This document shows, piece by piece, positions 1 to 8,980 of a stretch of DNA of 64,000 bases (positions are counted from its first letter, which is position 1; the number at the start of each line of letters is the position of its first letter). The DNA is taken from positions 1-64,000 of the forward strand of contig NZ_REFY01000005.1 of the NCBI RefSeq assembly GCF_003841485.1. Reading direction: 5' to 3'. The position numbers and the translations under genes are program-made. The stretch comes from Natrarchaeobius halalkaliphilus (GTDB taxonomy: Archaea > Halobacteriota > Halobacteria > Halobacteriales > Natrialbaceae). A model generated the notes under the pieces. It was not told where the DNA came from. It worked only from the letters and a program-made list of their open reading frames with translations, and did not search any database.

Positions 1-881
1 TCAGCTTCGGTTTCGCCGTAGTTGAGATCGCGGACGAGATCGCGGATGTGGACGACGCCCTGGACGTTGTCGAGGCTCCCCTCGTAGACGGGAATGCGGG
101 CGTGACCGCTCTGGATACAGATGCTGATAGCCTCGTCGATGGCGGCGTCTTTTGGGACGGCGGTCATGTCGAGTCGGGGGGTCATGACCTCTTTGACGAT
201 GGTGTTGTTGAACCGGAAGATGCGCGTGAGCATCTCGTGTTCTTCTTCCTCTAAGACGCCCTCGCGCTCACCGGATTCGATCATCTCCTGGATTTCGTCG
301 CGGGTGACGTAAGGGGATTCGATCGCGCCGGTGGAGCCGGTGAGTCTGTTGACCTGGCGGGTGAGGTAATCGAAGAGGACGATCAGCGGAAAGAGGAAGT
401 ATTCGGTGGCTTTGAGCGGTTTGGAGATGCGGATCGCCCAGGATTCGGTGTTTTCGACGGCGTAAGATTTGGGCACGCTCTCGCCGAAGAGAAGGACGAT
501 CGCGGTGATGCCGAAGGTCGCGAGGATAACGCCGAGCAGGCCACCGAAGTGAATCGAGAGCACCGCGGTGGCGATCGAGGACATCGCGATGTTGACGATG
601 TTGTTACCCACGAGGATCGTCACCAGCAGCCGATGAGGGTCGTCTTTGAGCCGTTTGACCAGCGCCGCCCCCTCGGTACCGTCCTCGACCATCCCCTCGA
701 GACGGTGTTTGGGAAGGTTGAACATGGCGATCTCGGACGAAGAGAAAAAGCCCGAGAGTGCGATGAGAACGACGACCGCGAACCCGCCCAGGAGCGTCAC
801 GGTCGACTCCGCGATTTCGAAACCCACCACGGGAACGTCGTAGGCGGCCACCATCATCTCGAGAGGAAGCGAGCGCGTCAT
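1..881 (-). CDS. CNNM/CorC-type membrane protein with CBS domains (3' end cut by window)
   Basis: The minus-strand frame from an ATG at 881 runs off the left edge without a stop, so the C-terminus is missing. The first ~190 residues form a DUF21/CNNM membrane domain with several hydrophobic segments. A cytoplasmic CBS pair begins near residue 210, with the family motif EVMTPR and a later segment ending HIRDLV. The family (HlyC/CorC, CNNM) is linked to divalent cation export or magnesium and cobalt homeostasis; the exact ion here cannot be told. Full-length members are usually 400-450 residues, so about a third is absent. Family assignment is confident; transport role is from family knowledge only. 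Confidence 0.88.
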   Translation of the reverse strand, partial: MTRSLPLEMMVAAYDVPVVGFEIAESTVTLLGGFAVVVLIALSGFFSSSEIAMFNLPKHRLEGMVEDGTEGAALVKRLKDDPHRLLVTILVGNNIVNIAMSSIATAVLSIHFGGLLGVILATFGITAIVLLFGESVPKSYAVENTESWAIRISKPLKATEYFLFPLIVLFDYLTRQVNRLTGSTGAIESPYVTRDEIQEMIESGEREGVLEEEEHEMLTRIFRFNNTIVKEVMTPRLDMTAVPKDAAIDEAISICIQSGHARIPVYEGSLDNVQGVVHIRDLVRDLNYGETEA

Positions 882-1207
882 TACTGTATAAATCATCAAC
901 ACGAAAACTAATCACTTGCGGTTCGATGAGAAACGACTGACAGCCTTTTACACATTGTCCCTGTTCACGACTCGATCGGGCTGTCTCGTACTGAAGCATA
1001 TCTCATCTCGGCTCACTAAATTGTGTATCATGTGGTAGTCTCGAATCGCACATCACGTGATACTCTCGAGTCAAATATCGCCTCGGATCGCTCTCGAGCA
1101 GTACCGTCCGTACCACAGCGGGACGGGTACGCCGTCCCTGTTCCCCCTCAACGTATCGTTCCGCTGTAGGATGTCTTCTCTGAACCTCATCGCCTCGGGT
1201 GGTCGAA
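882..1207. other. Intergenic region without a gene
   Basis: This 326-base spacer holds the promoter side of the CNNM-type gene (TATA-like TAAATCATC around 888-896 on the + strand) and the 3' end side of the metallophosphoesterase gene. Short open frames exist but have no recognisable protein character. Nothing else seen. Confidence 0.5.
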
Positions 1208-2068
1208 TCAGTCCCCGTTGCTCTCGACCGCTACTCGTTTGAGCTGGAACGTAACTTCGTGTTCGTCTTCGAACTGATCTTCGTCAACGTTGTACGTTTC
1301 CACCGTCGTTCGCCCGTCGGACGCGATCGTCGCGATTCTGAAGCGCGGAACGTGGTCGTCACCGACTTTCGTTCGCTCGATCCCCGGAATGTGAACGTGG
1401 TGGTTTTCCCACTCGTCTCGAGCGTACGTCGTCGTTTCGTGGACGCTCATGTGCGAGTGTCCGGAGAACACGGCGCTGACGTTCGGCATCGAGAGAATGC
1501 GATCGAAGTTCGCCGTTTGCATCGTCCGTCCCTCCGGAAAGACGTTCTGAGGTGCTGCGTGAACGAAGAGTACTGCCGGTAGGTCTTCGTGGGCCTCGAG
1601 TTTCGACTCGATCCAGTCCAGTTCCTCCTCGTCGAAGTCCTTCCCGTTTTTCGATGCCGTTGCAAAGACGAACAGCACGTCGTTGGCCGTCTTCACGTAG
1701 CTAATATCTGGAATCGCGGACGGATCGTCGTTCCACGTTTTTGCGTATTCGAAAAACCGGTCGGTACTCTCCTCGAGTTCCTCGTTGCCGAGAATCGGAT
1801 AGAACGGTGCCTCCAGATCCTGGAGTATCTCGGTAGCGGCTTCGTACTGTACACGCGTCCCCTTGTGAGCGACGTCACCGATTCCGGCGACGAAGTCGAA
1901 CGAACGGTCCTCGGCGAGCCGATTGATCGCGTCGATAGCGCTCTCGAAGTTGTCGAAGACTGGATCGGGCTTGGGCTCGAGATCCCCGACGATCGGCACT
2001 CGTAGTACGTCGCTGTCCTGGCCCGGAGACGACTGGTCGCCTTGTGTGTCGGAATCGTGTACAGTCAT
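1208..2068 (-). CDS. Calcineurin-like metallophosphoesterase with altered metal-site motifs
   Basis: A 286-residue protein with the layout of a calcineurin-like phosphoesterase. The usual first motif DxH reads D29-L-E31, followed by GDVAHKG, then GNEE where GNH(D/E) is expected, then FVHAAP, and a canonical GHSHM near the end. Two of the usual histidines, including the catalytic one of GNH(D/E), are therefore replaced by Glu, which could change metal preference or activity. No signal peptide or membrane segment is visible. It is divergent from the thermosome gene; a TATA-like element (TTTTATGGAATATAG read on the minus strand) lies about 2105-2120. The substrate is unknown. Confidence 0.8.
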   Translation of the reverse strand: MTVHDSDTQGDQSSPGQDSDVLRVPIVGDLEPKPDPVFDNFESAIDAINRLAEDRSFDFVAGIGDVAHKGTRVQYEAATEILQDLEAPFYPILGNEELEESTDRFFEYAKTWNDDPSAIPDISYVKTANDVLFVFATASKNGKDFDEEELDWIESKLEAHEDLPAVLFVHAAPQNVFPEGRTMQTANFDRILSMPNVSAVFSGHSHMSVHETTTYARDEWENHHVHIPGIERTKVGDDHVPRFRIATIASDGRTTVETYNVDEDQFEDEHEVTFQLKRVAVESNGD

Positions 2069-2176
2069 GGATACCTTCTGCTATCAGTTAGCACTTGCCG
2101 GTACAGCTATATTCCATAAAAACCTTTGGTTGTTCTCGTCGTCGATTTGGGACAGTTCGGAGGCCTGAGGCACGTA

Positions 2177-2187
2177 CTTATTTATAG
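2177..2187 (+). promoter_or_regulatory. TATA box of the thermosome gene
   Basis: CTTATTTATAG, centred about 32 bases before the ATG at 2214, fits an archaeal TATA box with a very short leader. Haloarchaeal cct promoters are often heat-responsive; that cannot be judged from this sequence. Confidence 0.6.
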
Positions 2188-2213
2188 AAGCACAATCATA
2201 GCATCGTTCGACA

Positions 2214-3869
2214 ATGAGCAAACGAATGCAACAGGGTCGTCCGATGATCGTAATGGGCGACGACGCACAGCGCGTCAAGGATAAAGACGCCCAGGAGCAC
2301 AACATCCAGGCCGCACGAGCGGTTGCACGGTCTGTCCGTTCGACGCTCGGTCCGAAGGGAATGGACAAGATGCTCGTCGACTCGTCGGGTTCGATCACGA
2401 TCACGAACGACGGTGTCACTATCCTCGAGGAGATGGATATCGACAACCCGACGGCCGAGATGATCATCGAGGTCGCGGAGTCCCAGGAAGACGAAGCCGG
2501 TGATGGAACCACGACGGCGGTCTCTCTCGCGGGCGAACTCTTGAAGAACGCCGGCGAACTCCTCGAACGGGACATTCATCCGACGCCCATCATCACCGGC
2601 TACCATCTGGCTGCCGAACGGGCGTCCGAAGAGATCGACGATATCGCGACTTCGATCGACTCTACTGACGTAGAGCGATTGCACAAGATCGCGGAGACTT
2701 CGATGACTGGAAAGCGAGACGAACTCGACAAGGAACCGCTCGCGTCGCTCGTCGTCGACGCCGTCTCGGCGGTAACGATAGAAGGCGAGGACGGTGAGAC
2801 GAGCGTCGATCGCACGAACCTCCTCGTGGAAACGCAGACGGGTCGACACCCCGCCGACTCCGAGGTCGTTGACGGGGCCGTCGTCAACAAGGATCCAGTC
2901 CACGACAACATGCCGAGGTCGGTCGAAGACGCGAACGTCCTTCTGTTGGACGCGCGGATCGAAGTGACCAGCGCAACGGCCGATCCGGAAATAAGCGCAG
3001 GCGGTCGAGAGGCGCTCCAGGGATTCGTCGACCGAGACGAACGGGAACTCAAAGAGAAGGTGCAGAAGATCGCAGATATCGGTGCCGACGTCGTCTTCTG
3101 TCAGCGCGGCATCGACGACCTCGCACAGCACTATCTCGCACAGGAGGGAATCCTCGCGATTCGCCGCGCCAAAAAGGGGGATCTCGAGATCCTCAATGAC
3201 GTTCTCGATGCGACGATCGTCAACCATCTCGAAGGGGCAGAAGAGGCCGATCTCGGATATGGGGACGTCACCCGCGATGAGGACGACGAACTGTTCTACG
3301 TCGAAGGCGAGGACGCTCACGGCGTCACGCTCGTCTTGCGCGGCTCGACCGACCACGTCGTCGACGAACTCGAGCGTGGCGTAACAGACGCGGTCGATGT
3401 CGTCGCTCGAGCCGTCTCCGACGGTCGTGTTCTGGCCGGTGGCGGTGCACCCGAGGTCGAGGTCGCGTCGCGCCTGCGTGCGTATGCGGACTCCGTCTCC
3501 GGACGCGAACAGCTCGCGATCGAAGCCTTCGCCGACTCGCTCGAACTCGTTCCGCGCGTGCTCGCGGAGAACGCTGGATACGATTCCATCGACACGCTCG
3601 TCGACCTCCGCGGAGCGCACGACGACGGCGAGATTCACGCCGGATTCAACGCGTGGACGGGCTCGATCGAGAACACCTTCGAAGCCGGCGTGCTCGAGCC
3701 GGCCCACGTCAAAGAGCAGGCGCTCACCGCCGCGACGGAGTCGGCCAATCTGGTGCTCAAAATCGACGATATCGTGTCGGCCGGCGATCTCTCGACGGAC
3801 AAGGGCAACGACGAGGAACCCGGCGCACCCGGTAGTGGGATGGGCGGCGGAATGGGCGGCATGATGTAA
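2214..3869 (+). CDS. thsA: Thermosome subunit (group II chaperonin)
   Basis: A 551-residue group II chaperonin subunit, full length for the family. It begins with the conserved [20 protein letters not shown] region, has the ATPase motif GDGTTTAV around residues 97-104, and ends in the Gly/Met-rich tail [11 protein letters not shown] typical of thermosomes. These proteins form double-ring ATP-dependent folding chambers in the cytoplasm, closed by a built-in lid. Haloarchaea usually carry two or three paralogues (cct1-3/thsA-C), so the paralogue letter is uncertain. It is monocistronic, with its own TATA box and T-rich sequence after the stop. Confidence 0.97.
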   Translation: MSKRMQQGRPMIVMGDDAQRVKDKDAQEHNIQAARAVARSVRSTLGPKGMDKMLVDSSGSITITNDGVTILEEMDIDNPTAEMIIEVAESQEDEAGDGTTTAVSLAGELLKNAGELLERDIHPTPIITGYHLAAERASEEIDDIATSIDSTDVERLHKIAETSMTGKRDELDKEPLASLVVDAVSAVTIEGEDGETSVDRTNLLVETQTGRHPADSEVVDGAVVNKDPVHDNMPRSVEDANVLLLDARIEVTSATADPEISAGGREALQGFVDRDERELKEKVQKIADIGADVVFCQRGIDDLAQHYLAQEGILAIRRAKKGDLEILNDVLDATIVNHLEGAEEADLGYGDVTRDEDDELFYVEGEDAHGVTLVLRGSTDHVVDELERGVTDAVDVVARAVSDGRVLAGGGAPEVEVASRLRAYADSVSGREQLAIEAFADSLELVPRVLAENAGYDSIDTLVDLRGAHDDGEIHAGFNAWTGSIENTFEAGVLEPAHVKEQALTAATESANLVLKIDDIVSAGDLSTDKGNDEEPGAPGSGMGGGMGGMM

Positions 3870-3905
3870 CCTCTTCCCTGACGAGTGGTTTTCGATCAGT
3901 ACGGC

Positions 3906-3932
3906 GTCGTTTTTCCTCGAGTTTTCGTTCTA
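3906..3932 (+). terminator. Possible T-rich terminator after the thermosome gene
   Basis: Several short T runs (GTTTTTCC, GAGTTTTCG) lie 35-60 bases after the stop, the form expected for intrinsic archaeal termination. No strong hairpin is needed in archaea; the call is weak. Confidence 0.35.
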
Positions 3933-4009
3933 TCACTGGCGGTTGAGCGGGTGTCAGGGAAAGTGGGGTGAGTGAAGAACGTCGGGAAAAGTGAGGGACG
4001 TGAAGGATG

Positions 4010-4951
4010 TCAGGGAAGGAGAAGGTAGAGAAAGACGAGATAGCCCGAGACCAGAATCGCGCCGTCGACTCGAGTCAGCTCTCGGTTGCGAATCATCATT
4101 CCGACCAGAACCAGCGTGAAGATCACGAGTACGACCAGTTCGAACTGCAGGGTTGCCGGTGAGACGGTGATTGGGACGATCAGGGACGTAATGCCGATGA
4201 CCGCCAGAATGTTGTAGATGTTCGACCCGATCACGTTTCCGATCGAAAAGCCAGTTTCTCCCCGGATCGCCCCGACGACGGACGCGGCCAGCTCCGGGAG
4301 CGAGGTGCCGAACGCGATCACCGTAATTCCGATGAAGAGATCGGAGAATCCCATCGTCGAGAGCAATCCTCGCCCTCCGTCGATGAGCCACCGTGATCCG
4401 AGCACGAGTGTGAGCATTCCGGCACCGACGAGCGCGAGATTGTGCGCGTTGGATCCCGCGTCCGAAATAGAGTATTCGGTGAGGGCTGGCGGATCCGTCT
4501 GGATATAGTACAGAAGGTAGACTGTAAAGCCACTCAGTACGAGCAAAAAGAGCGTTCCCTCGAATCGGTCGATCCGTCCATCGAGGCTGAACACGAAGAG
4601 CAAGGCGGCGGCGAAGACCATGAACGGAACGTGTCGACGGAGGACCGTGGGACTGACGGACAACGGACGGATCAACGCGGTGAGTCCGAGGACGAGTCCG
4701 ATGTTCGCCACGTTCGAGCCGATGATTGCACCGAGGCCGATGTCCGTCGAGACGCTGAGTGCGCCGACGGTAACGACGAACAGTTCGGGAGCCGTCGTCG
4801 CGAAGGCGACGACCGTCACGCCCACGGTTGCAACGCGAAGGCCGAAGCTGAGTGCAAGCCGGCTGGCACCGGCGACGAGAAGCTCCGCTCCGGCGTACAG
4901 AAACACCAGCCCGAGCACCAGGACGATACCGTTCACGACGAACTCGCTCAT
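4010..4951 (-). CDS. Na+/Ca2+ exchanger family membrane antiporter
   Basis: A 313-residue integral membrane protein with about ten hydrophobic helices and the two inverted alpha-repeats of the CaCA family. Repeat 1 has ATTAPELFVV and GSNVANIGLVLG; repeat 2 has GTSLPELAASVV and GSNIYNILAVIG. The acidic residue in each PE(L) motif is the cation site. It resembles the YrbG/MJ0091 group of calcium/sodium antiporters. An in-frame GTG at 4972 would add seven residues, but the ATG at 4951 lies about 28 bases from a TATA-like sequence (TTAATA, near 4977-4982), which suits a leaderless start. No functional partner is adjacent. Confidence 0.92.
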   Translation of the reverse strand: MSEFVVNGIVLVLGLVFLYAGAELLVAGASRLALSFGLRVATVGVTVVAFATTAPELFVVTVGALSVSTDIGLGAIIGSNVANIGLVLGLTALIRPLSVSPTVLRRHVPFMVFAAALLFVFSLDGRIDRFEGTLFLLVLSGFTVYLLYYIQTDPPALTEYSISDAGSNAHNLALVGAGMLTLVLGSRWLIDGGRGLLSTMGFSDLFIGITVIAFGTSLPELAASVVGAIRGETGFSIGNVIGSNIYNILAVIGITSLIVPITVSPATLQFELVVLVIFTLVLVGMMIRNRELTRVDGAILVSGYLVFLYLLLP

Positions 4952-5133
4952 CCGTTCAGGGTAAGATTTCACCTCATTAATACCTTCCCAATCGGTCTGC
5001 GTTCCCGTACGACGAGTCCGCGCCCCGCTGTCCCTTTATGATATCTCCCTCCGATGGCGGGGAAGTTGCTCTCTCGGGTGGGGGTACGCTAACAAACAGT
5101 TAATTACCTGTAGCCCAAAGCGGAGATCAGATT

Positions 5134-7071
5134 ATGGGTCGCCGAGGGAAGACTGTGGCCGACTCGGATGGCGTTTTTTCGGATATCCGGGTGGAAGACG
5201 AACGCGCGGTGCTTCGGATGTTTCGTCAGTTCGGACGAAAGCGACTGGCCTACTTCGTTCTCGGTGGTCTGGCCACGATTTTCGCTCGAGCCATGGAGCT
5301 CGTTCCGGCGTACATTCTCGCCGTCGCGATCGACTCGTTGTTTTTCGACGAACAGACGTTCGCGATCGTCGGGATTCCTTCGGCGTGGTTGCCGACGGAT
5401 CCCGGTCAGCAACTGCTGCTCATCGCGGCGCTCCTCGGTGGTGCCCACGTGGCCGGTGCCGTCCTCAGCCTGGTCAACAGCTGGGCGTGGAACCTCTTCT
5501 CTCAGCACTTCCAGCACGAGCTTCGGGTGGCGGCGTACGAGGCGATGCAACGCCGTCACATGGGATTTTTCGACAACAAACAAACCGGCGAGATCATGTC
5601 GATTCTCAACAACGACGTCAATCAGCTCGAGCAATTTCTCACTCACACGCTCAACAGGGCGATCCGGATCGTCGTCAGAACCGGGGGGATGGCTGCGGTG
5701 ATGCTGATCGTCAACTGGCGACTGGGTATCCTTCCGACGATAGTGATACCGGCGATCGCCTACGTCAGTTACAAGTTCGTCGTGTTGATACATCCGAAAT
5801 ATCAGGACGTCCGGGCTGCGGTGGGATCACTCAACTCGCGACTGGAAAACAGTATCGGCGGGATTCAGGTCGTCAAGTCGTTCACGAACGAACCGTTCGA
5901 GTCCGATCGTGTCGAGGCCTCTTCGGAGAACTACCTTCGAAAACAGTGGGCGGCGATTCGAATCCGGATCGCGTTTCGCCCGACGATCAAAGTCCTCACG
6001 GCGATCGGGTACGTCGCGACGTTCGTCGTCGGTGGGTGGTGGGTGATGTTCGGTTCGCCGCACCCGTTCTTCCAGGGAACGCTCACGGCGGGAACGCTCG
6101 TCATGTTCTTGAACTACTCGCGTCGATTCATGAACCCGCTTCGGGACTTTGGCGAGGTTTTGAACGACTATCAGTACGCCGAGGCGGCGGGTGAGCGCAT
6201 CGTCGGACTGCTCGATTCCGATCCGCCGATTCGCGACCGGGAGGACGCACACGACCTGACCGACGTCGACGGAACCGTCGAGTACCGCGACGTCTGGTTC
6301 AGCTACGAAACCGAAGACGACGAGGGAGAGACCGTCCTGCAGGACGTCTCGTTCACCGCCGATTCGGGCCAGATGATCGGGCTCGTCGGTTCGACGGGTG
6401 CCGGCAAATCGACCCTTCTGAAACTCTTGTTACGGATGTACGACGTCGATACCGGCTCGATTACGATCGACGGTCACGACGTCCGGGACGTCTCCCTCCA
6501 GAGCCTTCGCGATTCGATCGGCTACGTGAGCCAGGAGCCATACCTCTTTCACGGCAGTATCAGGGAAAACATCGCGTACGCGACCCGGAACCCCTCGGAG
6601 CGTGAGATCGAGAAAGCGGCCCGGACGGCCGGGGCCCACGAGTTTGTCGAGGGGTTTCCCGACGGATACGACACCGTCGTTGGTGAACGAGGAGTGAAGC
6701 TCTCGGGTGGCCAGCGTCAGCGAATATCCATCGCACGGACCGTCCTCAAGGACCCGGATATCATCGTTCTGGACGAGGCGACGAGCCACGTCGACAACGA
6801 GACCGAAGCGATTATTCAGAACAACCTCCACGACCTCATCGCAAACCGGACCTCGTTCATCATCGCACACCGCCTCTCGACGGTTCGGGATGCGGACGCG
6901 ATTTTCGTCCTGGACGATGGCGAACTGGTCGAACGGGGAACGCACGACGAGCTCCTCGAGCGAGGTGGACTGTATTCGACGCTCTGGGAGGTCCACGTCG
7001 GAGAACTCGAGGGCGTTCCCGACGCGCTTGCTGACCGACCGACCGGTTCGGTCGCGAAGGAGAACGAGTAG
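5134..7071 (+). CDS. ABC transporter, fused permease and ATPase (MsbA-like exporter half)
   Basis: A 645-residue ABC half-transporter. Residues ~35-345 form the six-helix exporter membrane domain, and ~380-620 the nucleotide-binding domain with Walker A GSTGAGKST (419-427), signature LSGGQ (523-527), Walker B IIVLDEA (543-549) and the switch IAHRLST. Such proteins dimerise and export lipids, drugs or peptides; the substrate is not evident. The N-terminus before the first helix is short and acidic (VADSDGVFSDIRVEDE). It stands alone, followed by a small acidic hypothetical gene 120 bases on. Homodimer formation is likely because no second half-transporter is nearby. Confidence 0.95.
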   Translation: MGRRGKTVADSDGVFSDIRVEDERAVLRMFRQFGRKRLAYFVLGGLATIFARAMELVPAYILAVAIDSLFFDEQTFAIVGIPSAWLPTDPGQQLLLIAALLGGAHVAGAVLSLVNSWAWNLFSQHFQHELRVAAYEAMQRRHMGFFDNKQTGEIMSILNNDVNQLEQFLTHTLNRAIRIVVRTGGMAAVMLIVNWRLGILPTIVIPAIAYVSYKFVVLIHPKYQDVRAAVGSLNSRLENSIGGIQVVKSFTNEPFESDRVEASSENYLRKQWAAIRIRIAFRPTIKVLTAIGYVATFVVGGWWVMFGSPHPFFQGTLTAGTLVMFLNYSRRFMNPLRDFGEVLNDYQYAEAAGERIVGLLDSDPPIRDREDAHDLTDVDGTVEYRDVWFSYETEDDEGETVLQDVSFTADSGQMIGLVGSTGAGKSTLLKLLLRMYDVDTGSITIDGHDVRDVSLQSLRDSIGYVSQEPYLFHGSIRENIAYATRNPSEREIEKAARTAGAHEFVEGFPDGYDTVVGERGVKLSGGQRQRISIARTVLKDPDIIVLDEATSHVDNETEAIIQNNLHDLIANRTSFIIAHRLSTVRDADAIFVLDDGELVERGTHDELLERGGLYSTLWEVHVGELEGVPDALADRPTGSVAKENE

Positions 7072-7191
7072 TCCGCCTCCGTCGGTCGATGGAAAAAGAC
7101 CGCGTCGAGTCGGGTGGTACGTCGAGCGCTGTCGACGGGAGGATCTCGCTCCGTGGGAAACTGATATGATGGGTCGGGACAAGGTGTGCGT

Positions 7192-7569
7192 ATGAAACGA
7201 TACGAGACGAAGATCGACGATGGGACGTTGTACGTCGAAGGAACTGACGACTGGCTCGTGGTCGGAGAGCTAACTGACGTCTGTGAGCTCGTCGGCGGCG
7301 AGACGTACTCGATCGAGTACGGCCGAGCCGGACGGATGGCGGACTGGGTCGAGACCGACGATCAGGGTAATTTCACCTTCGACGTCCGTGAGACGCTCGC
7401 TGAGTTTACGTTCGACGAGGAGTTCGTTACCCACCTGGAACAGGTCGAGCTAGAGTCGGACGACGACGAGGCGTATCCATACCGGACGGAGTTCTTCGCG
7501 GACATGATGACGACGATCTGGGACGCGAAAGGACCGCTCGAGACGTCGACGGACGACCAGCCGCGGTAG
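7192..7569 (+). CDS. Small acidic hypothetical protein
   Basis: A 125-residue very acidic cytosolic protein (KRYETKIDDGTLYVEG at the N-terminus) with no membrane segment or motif I recognise. Codon use and Asp/Glu content match neighbouring real genes. The ATG at 7192 is chosen over a GTG two codons upstream. It may be co-transcribed with the ABC exporter, 120 bases upstream. It looks like one of the lineage-specific haloarchaeal proteins of unknown function. Confidence 0.7.
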   Translation: MKRYETKIDDGTLYVEGTDDWLVVGELTDVCELVGGETYSIEYGRAGRMADWVETDDQGNFTFDVRETLAEFTFDEEFVTHLEQVELESDDDEAYPYRTEFFADMMTTIWDAKGPLETSTDDQPR

Positions 7570-7580
7570 CAACGACTCCC

Positions 7581-7663
7581 TCATACGGACTGCCGTACGT
7601 CATTTCCGGATCGACCGGGCCGTCCCACGGCCGATTCGGTAAATCGGACAGCGGACCGTATCA
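7581..7663. repeat. Palindromic element, copy 1 (overlaps a stop codon)
   Basis: An ~83-base imperfect palindrome. Its left end reads TCATACGGACTGCCGTACG and its right end, read on the minus strand, TGATACGGTCCGCTGTCCG; internal arms around TTTCCGG and CCGATTCGGTAAA also pair. The TGA of the right end is the stop codon of the IclR gene at 7661. It is related to the elements at 37445-37524 and 43706-43783, which sit in the same relation to a gene end. Confidence 0.65.
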
Positions 7664-8446
7664 GGAATACTGGCTATTGATTTCGATGACGTTCGCCGCC
7701 CGAACGACCATCGACGGCAGTTCCTCGTCGAAGCGCTCACCGATCATTCGACTCGAGGGTCCGGAGAGACTCACCGCGCCGAGGACGCTCCCGTCGTTGT
7801 TGAGCACGGGGGCAGCGACGCATCGGAGCCCGTCGATTCGCTCCTCGTTGTCGATCGCGTATCCACGGTTTCTGATCTCCTCTAGGGTATCGAAAAGCTC
7901 GTCGCGCGATGTGATCGTCGTACTGGTGAAACCGGGAAGTCCGTGTTGGTCGATAATCCCGTCGACGTACGATTCTGGATAGTGTGCGAGCATTGCCTTC
8001 CCGAGGGAGGTGCAGTGGAGATATTCGCGTTTTCCGACCGACGACGCCGTTTTGACCGCTTTCTCCCCGCTGGCTTTGTAGATGTAGACTCCCTGTCCGT
8101 GCTCTTCGGTTGCGAACTGTGAGAGTTCGCCGCTTTCCTGGGCGAGTTCGTCCACTTCCTCCCGGACGACGTCGTAGAATCCGAGCCGATCTCTGACCGT
8201 TTCCGCGAGGTGTAGATACCGCAAACTGAGATTGTATTCGTCGTCTTCTTTGATCAGATACTCGTTTTTGTACAGCGTTGCGAGGTGGCTGTGAACGGTC
8301 CCCTTCGACAGGCCGAGCTCCGTCGAGAGTTCGGTTACACCGGCACCATCGTTGTGGTGGAGAAGATCGATGATGTCGAGCGTCGTTTGAACCGCGCCGA
8401 CCGTTCGCGGCTCGGTTTCCGACGTTGGTTTGTTTGGTTCACTCAT
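7661..8446 (-). CDS. IclR-family transcriptional regulator
   Basis: A 261-residue IclR regulator. Residues ~15-80 are the winged helix (GAGVTELSTELGLSKGTVHSHLATL), and ~90-255 the effector-binding GAF-like domain (YLHCTSLGKAMLAHYPE, GYAIDNEERIDGLRCVAAPV). IclR proteins in haloarchaea commonly control sugar and sugar-acid catabolic genes. The large catabolic island begins 2 kb away, so this may be one of its regulators, but the gene is not directly attached to it. The stop codon is part of a palindromic repeat. The start ATG is preceded by a long spacer shared with the divergent HalOD1 gene. Confidence 0.93.
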   Translation of the reverse strand: MSEPNKPTSETEPRTVGAVQTTLDIIDLLHHNDGAGVTELSTELGLSKGTVHSHLATLYKNEYLIKEDDEYNLSLRYLHLAETVRDRLGFYDVVREEVDELAQESGELSQFATEEHGQGVYIYKASGEKAVKTASSVGKREYLHCTSLGKAMLAHYPESYVDGIIDQHGLPGFTSTTITSRDELFDTLEEIRNRGYAIDNEERIDGLRCVAAPVLNNDGSVLGAVSLSGPSSRMIGERFDEELPSMVVRAANVIEINSQYS

Positions 8447-8621
8447 ATACGGGGATGTGCGTCTACCATCTTTAATCGTTCGGTCTATCCAAACGGATTG
8501 TTCGGATCCGTAGTGTCAGCCGGTACGTCGGTCGAGACGAACGCGGAACCACTGGCGGTGTATCGGTCACGTTTCCTGAAAAAGGTTTTTGTACTCTCTC
8601 GGGAGTGGCAATGTGTAACGC

Positions 8622-8903
8622 ATGGTACCGAGTACAGATCCCTCAACAGTTGAGCCTACCGACCAGATCGACCCAGCCGAATCCGTTTCGATGGCGGTCG
8701 TCCAGCGTGTGGCGACGGCGACGGACAGACCGGCAACCCAGCTACCGCCCCTGTACGACGCGATCGATCCGGAGGCGCTCGATGCCGTTTTCCGGTCTGG
8801 TTCGACGGGCTCCTCGGAAATCGCGATCGAATTTCGGTACGCTGGGTATCGCGTGACGATCGACAGCACGGGACAGATCGAGATGGAGCAGGCTTCCGAA
8901 TAG
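8622..8903 (+). CDS. HalOD1-domain protein
   Basis: A 93-residue protein matching the haloarchaeal HalOD1 output domain: a helix with SMAVVQRVATATDRPATQL, the typical PPLYDAIDPEALDAVF, and a C-terminal beta hairpin (IAIEFRYAGYRVTIDSTG). These proteins are abundant in Halobacteria, either alone or as output domains of response regulators, and their function is unknown. The ATG at 8622 follows a divergent spacer with the IclR gene. No partner kinase is adjacent. Confidence 0.82.
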   Translation: MVPSTDPSTVEPTDQIDPAESVSMAVVQRVATATDRPATQLPPLYDAIDPEALDAVFRSGSTGSSEIAIEFRYAGYRVTIDSTGQIEMEQASE

Positions 8904-8938
8904 CGACTCTACGGGAGACGACGGATAGTGGTGGGCAA

Positions 8939-8946
8939 CATATATA
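8939..8946 (+). promoter_or_regulatory. TATA box of the PHP-domain gene
   Basis: CATATATA lies about 38 bases before the ATG at 8981. This is a good archaeal TATA match and supports the ATG start over a TTG further upstream. Confidence 0.5.
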
Positions 8947-8980
8947 GTTGCGGCCGAGAGATGATGACCTGAATCCCGAC

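Noticed and set aside
2196-3707. 503-codon minus-strand frame opposite the thermosome gene
   Set aside because: Shadow of the chaperonin gene; no domain or sensible composition.
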